Shown here: positions 16,641 to 25,556 of the stretch, piece by piece
How positions within the stretch are numbered: the stretch's first letter is position 1
How the letters are laid out: every line of letters starts with the position of its first letter
Origin: RYN-230 sp963760405
Lineage (GTDB): Bacteria; Actinomycetota; Actinomycetes; Streptosporangiales; Streptosporangiaceae
Assembly (NCBI GenBank): GCA_963760405.1
Contig: CAVXCV010000004.1
Coordinates: 620,001 to 684,000 of the forward strand
Direction of reading: 5' to 3'
DNA: 64,000 nt
Notes under the pieces: model-generated
Databases searched by the model: none
What the model was told of the DNA's origin: nothing
The model's input: the letters and a program-made list of their open reading frames with translations, nothing else
Program-made: the position numbers and the translations under genes

Positions 16641-18187
16641 CCGACGCCGCCCAGGTAACCGAGGCCGGGCGGATCCGGCTGGCGTCGCCGCGCGGGCGGT
16701 GGGTGCTGGCCGCGGCCGTGCTCGGCTCGAGCATGGCCTTTCTCGACTCCACCGTGGTCAACGTGGCGCTGCCGACCATCGGCCGGGAGCTGCACACCTC
16801 GCTGGTGGGCCTGCAGTGGACGGTGACCTCCTACACGCTCACCCTGGCCGGGCTGATCCTGCTCGGCGGCGCACTGGGCGACCGGTTCGGCCGGCGCCGG
16901 GTGTTCCTGATCGGGGTGACCTGGTTCGCGCTCGCGTCCGCGCTCTGCGGGCTGGCCCCGGACATCGGCGTGCTCATCGGAGCCCGGGCACTGCAGGGCA
17001 TCGGGGGAGCGCTGCTCACCCCGGGCTCGCTGGCCATCATCCAGGCCACGTTCGTCCATGAGGACCGGTCCCGGGCGATCGGCTCCTGGTCTGGCCTGGG
17101 CGGGGTGGCCGGGGCGATCGGCCCGTTCCTCGGCGGCTGGATCGTGGGCTCGATCGGCTGGCGGTGGATCTTCCTGCTGAACCTGCCGCTCGCCATCGCG
17201 GTGCTGCTGGTGGGGCTGCGGCATGTGCCGGAGAGCCGGGATCCCACCGCGCACGGCCGGTTCGACATCGCCGGGGCCGTGCTCGCAGCACTGGCCCTGG
17301 CCGGGATCACCGAGGCGCTGATCGAGGCGCCGTCCGGAGCGGGGCTGACCGTGCTGCTGTCCGGGGTCGCGGGGGTCGTGGCGGGCGTGGCCTTCGTCAT
17401 GGTGGAGCTGCACCGCGGCCGGCACCCGGGCCGGGTGCCGCCCATGCTGCCGCTGGGCATCTTCTCCTCCCGCCAGTTCACCGCGATCAACGTGATCACC
17501 TTTGTCGTGTACGGCGCCATGGGCGCGGTGTTCTTCCTGCTGGTCCTGGAGCTTCAGGTGGTGGCGGGGTTCTCGCCGCTGGAGGCAGGGGTCGCGCTGC
17601 TGCCGTCCACCGTGCTGATGCTGCTGCTATCGGCCCGGTTCGGCGCGCTGGCACAACGGATCGGCCCGCGCTGGCTGATGACCGGCGGCATCCTCATCGC
17701 CGCAGCTGGCCTGCTGCTGCTCACCCGGATCGGCCCGCACACGTCCTACGTCGCCGATGTGCTGCCCGCGGTCGCCGTGTTCGGGCTGGGCCTGTCCATG
17801 ACCGTCGCCCCGCTCACCGCCACGGTGCTGGCCAGCGCCGATGACCGGCATGCCGGGGTGGCCAGCGGAGTGAACAACGCCACCGCCCGCGCGGCCGGGC
17901 TGCTGAGCGTGGCTGGCCTGCCGGCCGCCGTGGGGCTGTCCGGCGCGGCCCTGTACTCGGCCGTGCTGCTGGAGCACGGCTTCCGCGCGGCGATGACTGT
18001 GTGCGCGGGGCTGATGGGGCTGGCCGCCGTGCTGTCCGCGGTGCTGGTGAACAACAACGTGCTGCGGCCGCCGGCTGGGGCTGACCCGCCGCCGGTCCCG
18101 GAATGCCGGATCAACTGCGCGATCGGCGCCCCGCCGCTGGAGCCCGGAGATTCCTGGCCCGCCGCGTCCGCCGCCGACCCGCACTAA
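16625..18187 (+). CDS. DHA2-family (EmrB/QacA-like) MFS drug efflux transporter
   Basis: 520 aa with about 14 membrane helices. Motif A appears as GALGDRFGRRRVF; the antiporter motif C region is in GSWSGLGGVAGAIGPFLGG; helix 1 has LDSTVVNVALPTI, diagnostic of DHA2. A cytoplasmic tail ends with a Cys-x3-Cys stretch, PECRINCAIGAPPLEP, which recurs at the C-terminus of related actinobacterial pumps in my experience. Expected to export drugs or secondary metabolites by proton antiport. The start ATG lies inside the end of DUF1697. Confidence 0.92.
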   Translation: MRSPVTDAAQVTEAGRIRLASPRGRWVLAAAVLGSSMAFLDSTVVNVALPTIGRELHTSLVGLQWTVTSYTLTLAGLILLGGALGDRFGRRRVFLIGVTWFALASALCGLAPDIGVLIGARALQGIGGALLTPGSLAIIQATFVHEDRSRAIGSWSGLGGVAGAIGPFLGGWIVGSIGWRWIFLLNLPLAIAVLLVGLRHVPESRDPTAHGRFDIAGAVLAALALAGITEALIEAPSGAGLTVLLSGVAGVVAGVAFVMVELHRGRHPGRVPPMLPLGIFSSRQFTAINVITFVVYGAMGAVFFLLVLELQVVAGFSPLEAGVALLPSTVLMLLLSARFGALAQRIGPRWLMTGGILIAAAGLLLLTRIGPHTSYVADVLPAVAVFGLGLSMTVAPLTATVLASADDRHAGVASGVNNATARAAGLLSVAGLPAAVGLSGAALYSAVLLEHGFRAAMTVCAGLMGLAAVLSAVLVNNNVLRPPAGADPPPVPECRINCAIGAPPLEPGDSWPAASAADPH

Positions 18188-18267
18188 GCTCATAGCCTGG
18201 CGCCCGGGTGGCGGCTGGCCGCGTCTCGCGGCGACGACACGACTCTCATCACGGAAAGCCCGCGACG

Positions 18268-19971
18268 ATGCACTGGTCACACATGTTCATCCCGACCCTG
18301 CGGGAGGATCCCGCGGACGCGGGGGCGCCCAGCCACCGGCTGCTGCTCCGCGCGGGCTACATCCGGCAGCTGTCGGCCGGCCATTACTCGCTGCTGCCAC
18401 TCGCGGTCCGGGTCCGCGCCAAGATCATCGACATCATCCGCGCGGAGATGAACGGGATCGGCGGCCAGGAGGTGCTGCTGCCGACCATGCACCCGGCGGA
18501 GATCTGGCAGCGCAGCGGCCGCTGGGAAACCATGGATGACGTCATGTTCCGGCTCACCGACCACAAGGGCGCCGTGAACGTGCTCGCCGTGACGCACGAG
18601 GAGATCTTCGCGCTGCTCGCCCAGGAACTGCGCTCGCACAAGCAGCTGCCGCAGGTGTGGTACCAGTTCCAGACCAAGTTCCGGGACGAGCCCCGGCCCC
18701 GGGCCGGGCTGCTCCGGGTCCGCGAGTTCACCATGAAGGACTCCTACAGCTTCGACCTGGACCCGGCCGGGCTGGACGTCGCCTTCGACCGGCACCGCGC
18801 GGCCTACCTGAGCATCTTCGAGCAGCTGGGCATCCCGGTCATCCCGGTGGAGGCGTCCAGCGGCGCGATGGGCGGCAGTGACTCGACCGAGTTCATGTGC
18901 CCCTCGGACGTGGGCGAGGACCTGGTCGCGTACTGCCCGGACTGCGACTATGCCGCCAACGTGGAGAAGGCCACGTCCCGGCTCGAGCCGGTGACCGACG
19001 GGCCGGGCCCGCCCGCACCGGAGCGGTTCGACACCCCCGGCGTGCGCACCATCGAGGACCTGGCCACCCGGTTCGACGCCCCGGCCGACCGGCAGATCAA
19101 GACCCTGGTCTACGTGCTGGACGGCAAGCTCACCCTGGTGCTGATGCGCGGTGACCACGCGCTCAACGAGCAGAAGCTGGCCGACGCCACCGGCGCGGCC
19201 GCGATCCGGCCGGCCCAGCCGGAGGAGATCAAGGACGCGCTCGGCGCGCTGCCCGGCAGCCTGGGCGCGGTCGGGGTGAGCAGCCTGCCGGTAGTCGTGG
19301 ACGAGGCGCTGCGCGGCCGCCGGGACATGGTCACCGGCGCCAACACCGACGACGTGCACCTGCGCGGGGTCGATGTGGCCCGCGACATCGCCGCTGGTTC
19401 CTGGGCTGACCTGCGCGAGGTCGCGGCGGGGGAGCCGTGCGTCCGGTGCGGCCACCCGCTGGAGCTGCTGGCCACGATCGAGGTCGGGCATATCTTCAAG
19501 CTCGGCTACAAGTTCACCAAGACGTTCGGCGTCACCGTGCTCAACGCGGCGGGTGAGCGGGTGCACCCCATCATGGGCAGCTACGGGATCGGCGTGGAGC
19601 GCGCGCTGGCCTCGATCGTCGAGTGCCACCACGATGACCGCGGCATCGTGTGGCCGCTCGCCGTAGCGCCGTTCAGCGTGGTGGTGACGGTCGCGCAGCA
19701 GGAGGACGCCGAGGTCGCCGCGGCCGGGGCCGCCGTCTACGACGAGCTGCTGGCGGCCGGCGCCGAGGTCATCATCGACGACCGGGTCGAGCGGGCCGGG
19801 GTGAAGTTCCGGGACGCGGAACTGACCGGCATCCCGTACCGGGTCACCGTGGGCAAGCGCGGGCTGGCCGAGGGCACCATGGAGATCACCACGCGGGCTA
19901 CCGGGGGGACCAGGAAGGTTCCGGTCGCCAGGGTTACCGCGGAGCTAACTTCTCTGCTCGGGCTTGCCTGA
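18268..19971 (+). CDS. proS: Prolyl-tRNA synthetase (bacterial type with editing domain)
   Basis: Class II synthetase charging tRNA(Pro), 567 aa. Motif 1 region around RAEMNGIGGQEVLLP; motif 2 QFQTKFRDEPRPRAGLLRVREF; motif 3 GSYGIGVERALA; C-terminal anticodon domain with VGKRGLAEGTMEI. The central insertion (about residues 220-390) is the YbaK-like editing domain that removes Ala-tRNA(Pro). I start at the ATG at 18268 (HWSHMFIPTL), matching the family. Its 3' end overlaps the convergent TerC gene by 38 bp. Confidence 0.95.
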   Translation: MHWSHMFIPTLREDPADAGAPSHRLLLRAGYIRQLSAGHYSLLPLAVRVRAKIIDIIRAEMNGIGGQEVLLPTMHPAEIWQRSGRWETMDDVMFRLTDHKGAVNVLAVTHEEIFALLAQELRSHKQLPQVWYQFQTKFRDEPRPRAGLLRVREFTMKDSYSFDLDPAGLDVAFDRHRAAYLSIFEQLGIPVIPVEASSGAMGGSDSTEFMCPSDVGEDLVAYCPDCDYAANVEKATSRLEPVTDGPGPPAPERFDTPGVRTIEDLATRFDAPADRQIKTLVYVLDGKLTLVLMRGDHALNEQKLADATGAAAIRPAQPEEIKDALGALPGSLGAVGVSSLPVVVDEALRGRRDMVTGANTDDVHLRGVDVARDIAAGSWADLREVAAGEPCVRCGHPLELLATIEVGHIFKLGYKFTKTFGVTVLNAAGERVHPIMGSYGIGVERALASIVECHHDDRGIVWPLAVAPFSVVVTVAQQEDAEVAAAGAAVYDELLAAGAEVIIDDRVERAGVKFRDAELTGIPYRVTVGKRGLAEGTMEITTRATGGTRKVPVARVTAELTSLLGLA

Positions 19972-20995
19972 CCCGTTCGTAGTACCGGAGCCGGCCCGCA
20001 TGCCGCACCCGGTCCTGCGGCCCGTGCGGCCGGGCCGGGTGAGCTGAGTCGTCCGGCTCGTCCCGCCCGGCGGGTGCCTGCTGCCTGCGCCAGGTGCTGA
20101 CCAGGCTGCTGATCGTGACGGCGGCCAGCACTCCGCCGATCACGGCCAGGGACTCGCCGGTGCCGATCTGGGGCAGCGGCACCGGCCCGATCCGGTGCAC
20201 ACCCGACTGCTCGAGCGCCTCGAACAGCAGCTTCACGCCGATGAAGCCGAGGATGGCGGACAGCCCCAGTGACAGGTGCACCAGCCGCTCGATCAGGCTG
20301 CTGATCAGGACATACAGGTGCCGCAGGCCAAGCAGGGCGAACGCGTTGGCGGCCAGGATGATGAACGGGTCACGGGTCAGCCCGAAGATGGCCGGGATCG
20401 AGTCCATCGCGAACACCAGGTCGGTCACGGCAACGGCCCCGGCCACCGCCAGCAGGGCCCGGCCGCCCGGCCGGCGGCCTGCCCGGCCCGCGGCCCGGAG
20501 CAGCCGGCTGGACGGATCCGGGCTGCCGCTCCCGCTGCCCAGGGCCAGCCGGCCCGAGGTGACCAGGAGCAGCCCACCGAACAGGTAGAGCAGGTCGCTG
20601 AACCGGCTGAGCGCGGCCGCGCCGATCACGATGAACACCCCGCGCAGCAGCAGCGCGAAGCCGGTGCCCAGCAGCAGGACCCGGCCGCGCCGCTCCGGGG
20701 CGAGCCCAGAGCCGCCGATCAGCAGCACAAACACGAACAGGTTGTCCAGCGACAGGCTGTACTCGGTCAGCCAGCCCGCGAAGAACTGGCCGGACGCCCG
20801 CGGGCCAGCCGCGGCGCCCAGCGCCATCCCGAACAGCGCCCCCAGGGCGACCACCGCAGCCGTGCTCAGCGCCGCTTCGCGCAGCCCAGGTTCCCGCCCG
20901 CGGCGGGCGCCTACGAGCAAGTCAGCCGTCACGGCCAGGGCGATCGCGGCGATCGCGGCAGCCCACAGCCAGAGCGGCACGTTGACTGTGTGCAT
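19934..20995 (-). CDS. TerC/Alx-family membrane protein
   Basis: 353 aa, eight or nine membrane helices. Family features are the acidic membrane motifs EYSLSLDNLFVFVLL and DLVFAMDSIPAIFGLT, plus the FIILAANAFALLGLRHLY helix. TerC/Alx proteins are linked to manganese efflux and metalation of exported proteins. It follows the site-2 protease gene by 36 bp on the same strand, suggesting an operon for membrane or metal homeostasis. The 36-bp leader is too short for the yybP-ykoY riboswitch that precedes some relatives. The 3' end overlaps proS. Confidence 0.92.
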   Translation of the reverse strand: MHTVNVPLWLWAAAIAAIALAVTADLLVGARRGREPGLREAALSTAAVVALGALFGMALGAAAGPRASGQFFAGWLTEYSLSLDNLFVFVLLIGGSGLAPERRGRVLLLGTGFALLLRGVFIVIGAAALSRFSDLLYLFGGLLLVTSGRLALGSGSGSPDPSSRLLRAAGRAGRRPGGRALLAVAGAVAVTDLVFAMDSIPAIFGLTRDPFIILAANAFALLGLRHLYVLISSLIERLVHLSLGLSAILGFIGVKLLFEALEQSGVHRIGPVPLPQIGTGESLAVIGGVLAAVTISSLVSTWRRQQAPAGRDEPDDSAHPARPHGPQDRVRHAGRLRYYERVRQARAEKLAPR

Positions 20996-21031
20996 CAGCG
21001 GGGGCCCAGCGTCATGAGCAGCCCTTCTGTC

Positions 21032-22381
21032 TCAGCTTCTAGTGGTCAGCGTGTCTTCTGCAACGCCTTGGGGCCGCCCGTCCCGCCGGAGCACCCCGGC
21101 CTGGGTGGCCCAGGCAAAATCGGCCGGGGTGAGCACGCCCGCGAACTGCCCATCCGTGCCGAGGACGATGGCGTGGCCCATGGTGTGCAGCGCGGCCGGG
21201 CTGGCGGGCCGCGCGCTCAGCCTGGTCCGCAGCTCGGTGAGCGGCTCGTCCAGGGTGGTGAACGTGAGGTGATCGACCGGGGTGGCAACGTGGCCGAGCC
21301 GGGCCGCGGCCCGGAGTGCCGCTGGCACCGCGGCCAGCTGGCTCAGCGTGACCAGGCCGGCCAGCTGGCCGTCGAAGCCCAGCACGCCGAACGCGGTGCT
21401 GCCACCGCGGCTGGGCAGCGGGCCGGCCCTGCCCCAGCCCTGGCTGTCCAGGAACGCCTGAACGCTCTGCCAGCTGTGGCCTACCGCTCCCGGCCCGGCG
21501 GGCTGGCCGGGATCGGCAGCCCGGCCGGGCTCGCTGAACTCGCCGGACTGGCTGGGCTCGCTCCGCTCGCTGGGCAGGATGTCCCGGACCCGCAGCCCGG
21601 ACAGGGCCGCCGTGGTCAGCACCTGGCCGGCTTCGGCCCGCGAGGCCGCCACCATCAGCAGGCCGATCAACCCGGCCCACAGCCCCGTCAGGTGCCCGAG
21701 GACCACGGCGGCCAGCCCCGCCGCGGCCAGGACCGCCCCGGTGACCTGGCCGAATCGGGCGGCGATCAGGCCCGCGCGAGTGGGATCGCCCGAGCGCGCC
21801 CACGCAAGCGCTCGGACGATCCGCCCGCCGTCCAGGCTTGCGCCCGGGATCAGGTTGGCCAGGCCCAGCAGTCCGTTGACCCATATCGCCACCGCGAACA
21901 CCGCGGCCCACAGCGGCGTCGCGGCCAGTGCCGCCGCGGCCGCCAGGGCAGCTACGGCGATCCCGGCCAGCAGCAGGCTGACCGCGGGCCCGGCCGCGGC
22001 GACCCGCCCCTGCGCTCGCGGGGTCGGCAGGTCCTCCCGCCCATGCCGCAGCCCGCCGAAGAAGCCGACGGTGACCTGGCTGCCCTGGACGCCGTACCGC
22101 CGGGCTACCAGCACATGCCCGAGCTCATGCAGGATCAGGCTACCCAGCACGACGCTGACGATCCCGGCGGCCGCCAGCAGGTAGGCGTATGCGGGCCGGC
22201 CCGGATCGATGTCCGGCAGCACCACCGCGCTCGCGGCCGCGGCCAGGGTGCCGAGCAGCCAGCCGCCACTGGTGAGCCGGATGGTGAGCCGTCCATGACC
22301 TGCCCCGCGCTGGCGGCCGTTGCTGCCCGGATCCGGGGGAAGCCCGGTCGGCGGGCTGGCCGGCAGGTGGGTCATGGTCAC
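21032..22381 (-). CDS. Site-2 protease (M50) with C-terminal CBS domains
   Basis: 449-aa intramembrane zinc metalloprotease resembling mycobacterial Rip3. HELGH zinc motif in LILHELGHVLVARRYG (about residues 84-99) and second motif LIPGASLDGGRI, with helices before, between and after. The C-terminal part holds a CBS pair separated by a Ser/Glu/Pro-rich linker around SERSEPSQSGEFSEPG. CBS domains commonly sense adenosine nucleotides. Likely cleaves membrane-bound regulators. First gene of a two-gene operon with terC. Confidence 0.92.
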   Translation of the reverse strand: MTMTHLPASPPTGLPPDPGSNGRQRGAGHGRLTIRLTSGGWLLGTLAAAASAVVLPDIDPGRPAYAYLLAAAGIVSVVLGSLILHELGHVLVARRYGVQGSQVTVGFFGGLRHGREDLPTPRAQGRVAAAGPAVSLLLAGIAVAALAAAAALAATPLWAAVFAVAIWVNGLLGLANLIPGASLDGGRIVRALAWARSGDPTRAGLIAARFGQVTGAVLAAAGLAAVVLGHLTGLWAGLIGLLMVAASRAEAGQVLTTAALSGLRVRDILPSERSEPSQSGEFSEPGRAADPGQPAGPGAVGHSWQSVQAFLDSQGWGRAGPLPSRGGSTAFGVLGFDGQLAGLVTLSQLAAVPAALRAAARLGHVATPVDHLTFTTLDEPLTELRTRLSARPASPAALHTMGHAIVLGTDGQFAGVLTPADFAWATQAGVLRRDGRPQGVAEDTLTTRS

Positions 22382-22565
22382 CGCTGTCTCTCCTCCGCCA
22401 CTGGCGATCCAGGCCAGCTGACATAACCACTATCTATTGCCGGGCTGGTCAGTACAGCGGGGCTATACGGCTAAGATTGGGTCAGTTGATTGCCGGTGGC
22501 TGGCAATGAGAGCGTGGTGTCCTGGCCCGGCCGCGGCGGGACGGGATGGCCGGAGAGGCGGTGCG

Positions 22566-23747
22566 GTGGCCCAGCAACGCCAGGCGGCCCAGTCAGACCA
22601 GCCAGACCTGACCGCGATCGCCCGGGCAGCGAGCCGCGAGGCGGGCGGAGTCCCGCCGGACCTGCTGTCCGACTACCTGCCCGCGGTGCTCGACGCGGCC
22701 CGGACCGGCCGCCGGCTGATGGCCGCGGAACTGGCCCGGTACGGCTGGTCCGGAGAGCAGGCCGCGGAACGCGGGGTCGCCCTGCGCGGGCTGGTCGATC
22801 TCTACCTGTCGGCCACCTGGCGGCTGTGGCGGGAACTGCCCGAGGCAGGCAAGACGGCGGGACTCGGGGTACTACGGGCCGCGGACGACGCGGTCCAGGC
22901 GCTGGCTGAGGGGTTCGAGCGGGCGCACTACTCGATCGCCCGCCGGGAAGAGTCGGAGCGCCTGGAGTTCGTTGATGATCTGCTGTCCGGGCGCGGCGGC
23001 GCAGATCTGGTGGCCCGCGGTGAGCGGCTCGGGCTGAGCCTGGCTGGCCCGCACCTGGTGGTGCTGGCCGGCGATGCCGCCGGGGCGGACCAGGCCCGGC
23101 CGCTGGGCAAGGAGCTCGACCGGCTGGTCGCCACGGCGGCCGCGCCGTCGCCGTCGCTGACCGCCGTCCGGGCCGGGCGGCTGGTCGCGGTCACCGGCGC
23201 GGCGGACGGTGGTGAGGCTACCCGGGTCGCGGCCGCCCTGGCCCGCGTCCTCGGCAGCAGGCCGCCGGAACCGGCCGCGACCGGCCCGCGGCCGTGGCGG
23301 GTCGCCTACGGCCGCCCTTATCCGGGGCCGGCCGGGGTGCGGCGATCCTACGACGAGGCCAGTGACGCGCTGGACGTGGCCGACCGGCTCGGCTGGCCTG
23401 AAGCCGTGGTGGACGCCGCTGACCTGCTGCTCTATCAAGTCCTGCTGCGCGACCGGGCGGCCATTGCGGATCTGGTGGGCGCGCTGCTCATACCGCTGGC
23501 AGGCGCCCGGGGCGGCGCCCGGCCGTTGCTGGAAACGCTGCAGGCATATTACGCGTGCGGCGGGGTCGCGGCGGAGGCGGCGCGTCGGCTGCACCTGTCC
23601 GCCCGGGCCATGACCTACCGGCTGGCCCGGATCAGGTCGCTCACCGGTCATGATCCCGCCGACCCGGCCCAGGGCCTGGCGCTGCGGGTGGCGGTGATCG
23701 GTGCGCAGGTGCTCGATTGGCCCGCCACACCGCTCGTCGGCGAATAG
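22566..23747 (+). CDS. PucR-family helix-turn-helix transcriptional regulator
   Basis: About 393 aa from GTG 22566, chosen because a GGAGAGG site lies eight bases upstream. The N-terminal half is helical (RsbRD/sensor-like, with LVDLYLSATWRLWRELPEAG). The central part is the GGDEF-like domain of CdaR/PucR regulators with VAYGRPYPGPAGVRRSYDEA. The C-terminal PucR helix-turn-helix is LLETLQAYYACGGVAAEAAR followed by SARAMTYRLARIRSLTG. Divergent from the protease/terC operon. Ligand and targets unknown. Confidence 0.9.
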   Translation: MAQQRQAAQSDQPDLTAIARAASREAGGVPPDLLSDYLPAVLDAARTGRRLMAAELARYGWSGEQAAERGVALRGLVDLYLSATWRLWRELPEAGKTAGLGVLRAADDAVQALAEGFERAHYSIARREESERLEFVDDLLSGRGGADLVARGERLGLSLAGPHLVVLAGDAAGADQARPLGKELDRLVATAAAPSPSLTAVRAGRLVAVTGAADGGEATRVAAALARVLGSRPPEPAATGPRPWRVAYGRPYPGPAGVRRSYDEASDALDVADRLGWPEAVVDAADLLLYQVLLRDRAAIADLVGALLIPLAGARGGARPLLETLQAYYACGGVAAEAARRLHLSARAMTYRLARIRSLTGHDPADPAQGLALRVAVIGAQVLDWPATPLVGE

Positions 23748-23771
23748 GTCCCGGCCTGGCTCGGACCGGTG

Positions 23772-24539
23772 TCAGCCGCCCGTGCCGTGCAGCGCGTCGA
23801 TGTCCTGCCGTAGCGCGGTGAGGTTCACGTTGGCCGCTCTTGCGTCCTCTTCGGTGAGGATGACCCAGGCCTCGTCCAGGCACGCCGCCGTCCAGGCCAG
23901 CGTGGACTGCTGCAGCGCGCCCCAGGTCACCCACGTGTCGAGCTGCTGGCCGTCTGACCCGACCTTCACGATGCAGTGGCCGTCATTCGGGTCGGGCCGC
24001 TGGCCGCCCGCTACGGTCCACGGCTCGTGCTCCCCGAACAGCTGGTCAGCGTCGTCGGTCAGGTTGACCCCGACGTAGGCGCCGTGGAACGCGGTCATCG
24101 CCGCATCCACCGCGGCGGGACTTGTGTGATCGACCGGCGCGAAGGCCAGGATCTTCTTGGCGTTGTACCAGTAGAGCAGCAGGTCGGCGATATTGGCGCC
24201 CTGGTCCTGGCCGTGGTCATAGGCCAGGTACTCGGCGACCAGCCGGTTCGAGGTTTCCCACTTCTCGGTCTCCTGCCCGGCCTTGGCCTTGGCCATCCGG
24301 TAGTGCTCGCGGCCGGCAAAGGTGCAGTCGCCCACCCCGTCCGGGTGCGTCGTACAGGTCTTGTCCGGGCCGTTGCCCAGCATCTTCCAGTCGGTGATGC
24401 CCGCTGACACGTCCACCGGGTAAACCGGTGGCGGCAATGGGGTGGTCAGGTAGCTGGACAGGTACTGGATATTGAATCGCGCACCCGGTGGCTTTACCGG
24501 CAGCCGGCCCCGCAATCCAGCTGGACGAATTTCAGGCAT
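23772..24539 (-). CDS. Papain-fold-like protein, actinobacterial/phage type
   Basis: 255 aa from the ATG at 24539 (GGCGGGG upstream; an in-frame start at 24617 is possible). After a Pro-rich N-terminus it shows WKMLGNGPDK, then GDCTFAG with Cys72 at the position of a papain nucleophile, a helical middle, and GHCIVKVGSDG with His188 followed by LDTWVTWGALQ. That Cys...His...(Asp/Asn) TWG order occurs in a family of phage and actinobacterial proteins with a papain-like fold. No signal peptide. Proteolytic activity is unproven: I infer the fold from motif order only. Confidence 0.6.
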   Translation of the reverse strand: MPEIRPAGLRGRLPVKPPGARFNIQYLSSYLTTPLPPPVYPVDVSAGITDWKMLGNGPDKTCTTHPDGVGDCTFAGREHYRMAKAKAGQETEKWETSNRLVAEYLAYDHGQDQGANIADLLLYWYNAKKILAFAPVDHTSPAAVDAAMTAFHGAYVGVNLTDDADQLFGEHEPWTVAGGQRPDPNDGHCIVKVGSDGQQLDTWVTWGALQQSTLAWTAACLDEAWVILTEEDARAANVNLTALRQDIDALHGTGG

Positions 24540-24682
24540 TGTTAACCCCGCCCCCGTTCGATCACCGCCGATGATCCTGGTCGCCATCGGGCGGACACGC
24601 CCATCCTGGCAGAGCAAAGAGGGTCATGCCATGGGGACTTTCCCGGCATTCTGCGCATTGCCGGGCGGCCGGCTGGTGCGGG

Positions 24683-25099
24683 TCAGTCGGTGTGGCTGTG
24701 CTGGTGCTCCGGCTCCTGGTCGCCAGTGGCCTCGTTGGCAGCCTGGTCCTTGGCGATCTCGGCCTTGACCGCGGCCATGTCCAGTTCCATGGCCTTACCG
24801 ATCAGCTCTTCCAGCGCCTGCTCCGGCAGCGCACCCGGCTGCGCGTAGAGAACGACGTTGTCCCTGATCACCATCAGCGTGGGGATAGACGAGATACCGA
24901 ATGAGGCCGCGAGTTCCGTTTCGGCGTCCGTGTCGACCTTGCCGAACACCGCATCGCTGTGCCGGTCCGAGGCCCGGTCGAAAACCGGGCCGAACTGACG
25001 GCACGGTCCGCACCAGGACGCCCAGAAGTCGACCAGCACCATGTCCGCACTGCCGACCACGGACTCGAAGTTCTCGGCGGTCAGCTCCACCGTAGCCAT
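24683..25099 (-). CDS. trx: Thioredoxin with His-rich C-terminal extension
   Basis: 138 aa. Active site WCGPC in VLVDFWASWCGPCRQFGP and cis-Pro in SSIPTLMVI. It starts at ATG 25099 behind a GAGGAGA ribosome-binding site. About 25 residues beyond the usual thioredoxin end form a charged helix and the tail EPEHQHSHTD, which could bind metal. Reduces disulfides in the cytoplasm. Gap of 143 bp to the papain-like gene downstream. Confidence 0.92.
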   Translation of the reverse strand: MATVELTAENFESVVGSADMVLVDFWASWCGPCRQFGPVFDRASDRHSDAVFGKVDTDAETELAASFGISSIPTLMVIRDNVVLYAQPGALPEQALEELIGKAMELDMAAVKAEIAKDQAANEATGDQEPEHQHSHTD

Positions 25100-25298
25100 T
25101 GATTGTCTCCTCGTCTCGGCGGCCTGCGTTTCGCCCGCCGCCTGCAATCCCGGCAGGTATGCGTGCCCCCGGGTGGCGTATTTGGGCGGGCTTCCATCGC
25201 GGAGGTACCCGACAGGGTATTGAACCGGCGACCCGCCCCGTCCATTCCCGCGCCCGCTTCCCGGACCGGCCCAGCCTCCGGGGCGCCCGGGGAGGTCA
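25100..25298. other. Non-coding region upstream of thioredoxin
   Basis: About 200 bp holding the thioredoxin leader and presumably its promoter. No gene or clear regulatory motif recognised. Confidence 0.4.
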
Positions 25299-25397
25299 TC
25301 ACTGGTACCGGAGGGCCGTGCCGGGCTGGATCCGGGTGGCGCGGCGCAGCGGCACGCGGATGACGAGGAGGGTGAGCGCGAGGACGCCAGCGCCGGC
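25299..25397 (-). pseudogene. C-terminal remnant of an FtsX/MacB-type ABC permease
   Basis: The last 32 codons of a minus-strand frame read AGAGVLALTLLVIRV, then PLRRATRIQPGTALRYQ and stop. A final membrane helix followed by ARRATRI-P--ALR is the hallmark end of FtsX-like permeases. Nothing else of the gene is visible upstream on that strand. It lies back to back with a DesK-type sensor kinase gene, the usual neighbour of such transporters. Confidence 0.45.
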
Positions 25398-25461
25398 CGG
25401 GCAGCGCCTCCGCATCGGCCGCGGTGCCCGTTTCCGCGGCCATCCCCCCGGGGCGTTACCG

Positions 25462-25500
25462 GGCCCTACCTGCGAAAGAAATCCGCCGTAGGTAGGGGCC
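25462..25500. promoter_or_regulatory. Long inverted repeat between permease remnant and sensor kinase
   Basis: GGCCCTACCTGCG and CCGTAGGTAGGGGCC form a stem with one bulged base around a 13-15 nt A-rich centre. Position (57 bp upstream of the kinase ATG) and symmetry suit a response-regulator operator controlling both divergent units. Confidence 0.5.
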
Positions 25501-25556
25501 AGCGGTTCAGCCGTGCGGAGGATGGCCTGGGCGTCTGGCCGTCTTACGATCGGCTG

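Noticed and set aside
19934..21031. Manganese riboswitch (yybP-ykoY) before TerC
   Set aside because: Only 36 bp separate TerC from the upstream gene, too short for the element.
20276..22426. 716-codon plus-strand open frame
   Set aside because: It is antisense to the TerC and site-2 protease genes, which have clear family motifs; Gln/Gly/Arg-rich composition is typical of a GC-rich shadow frame.
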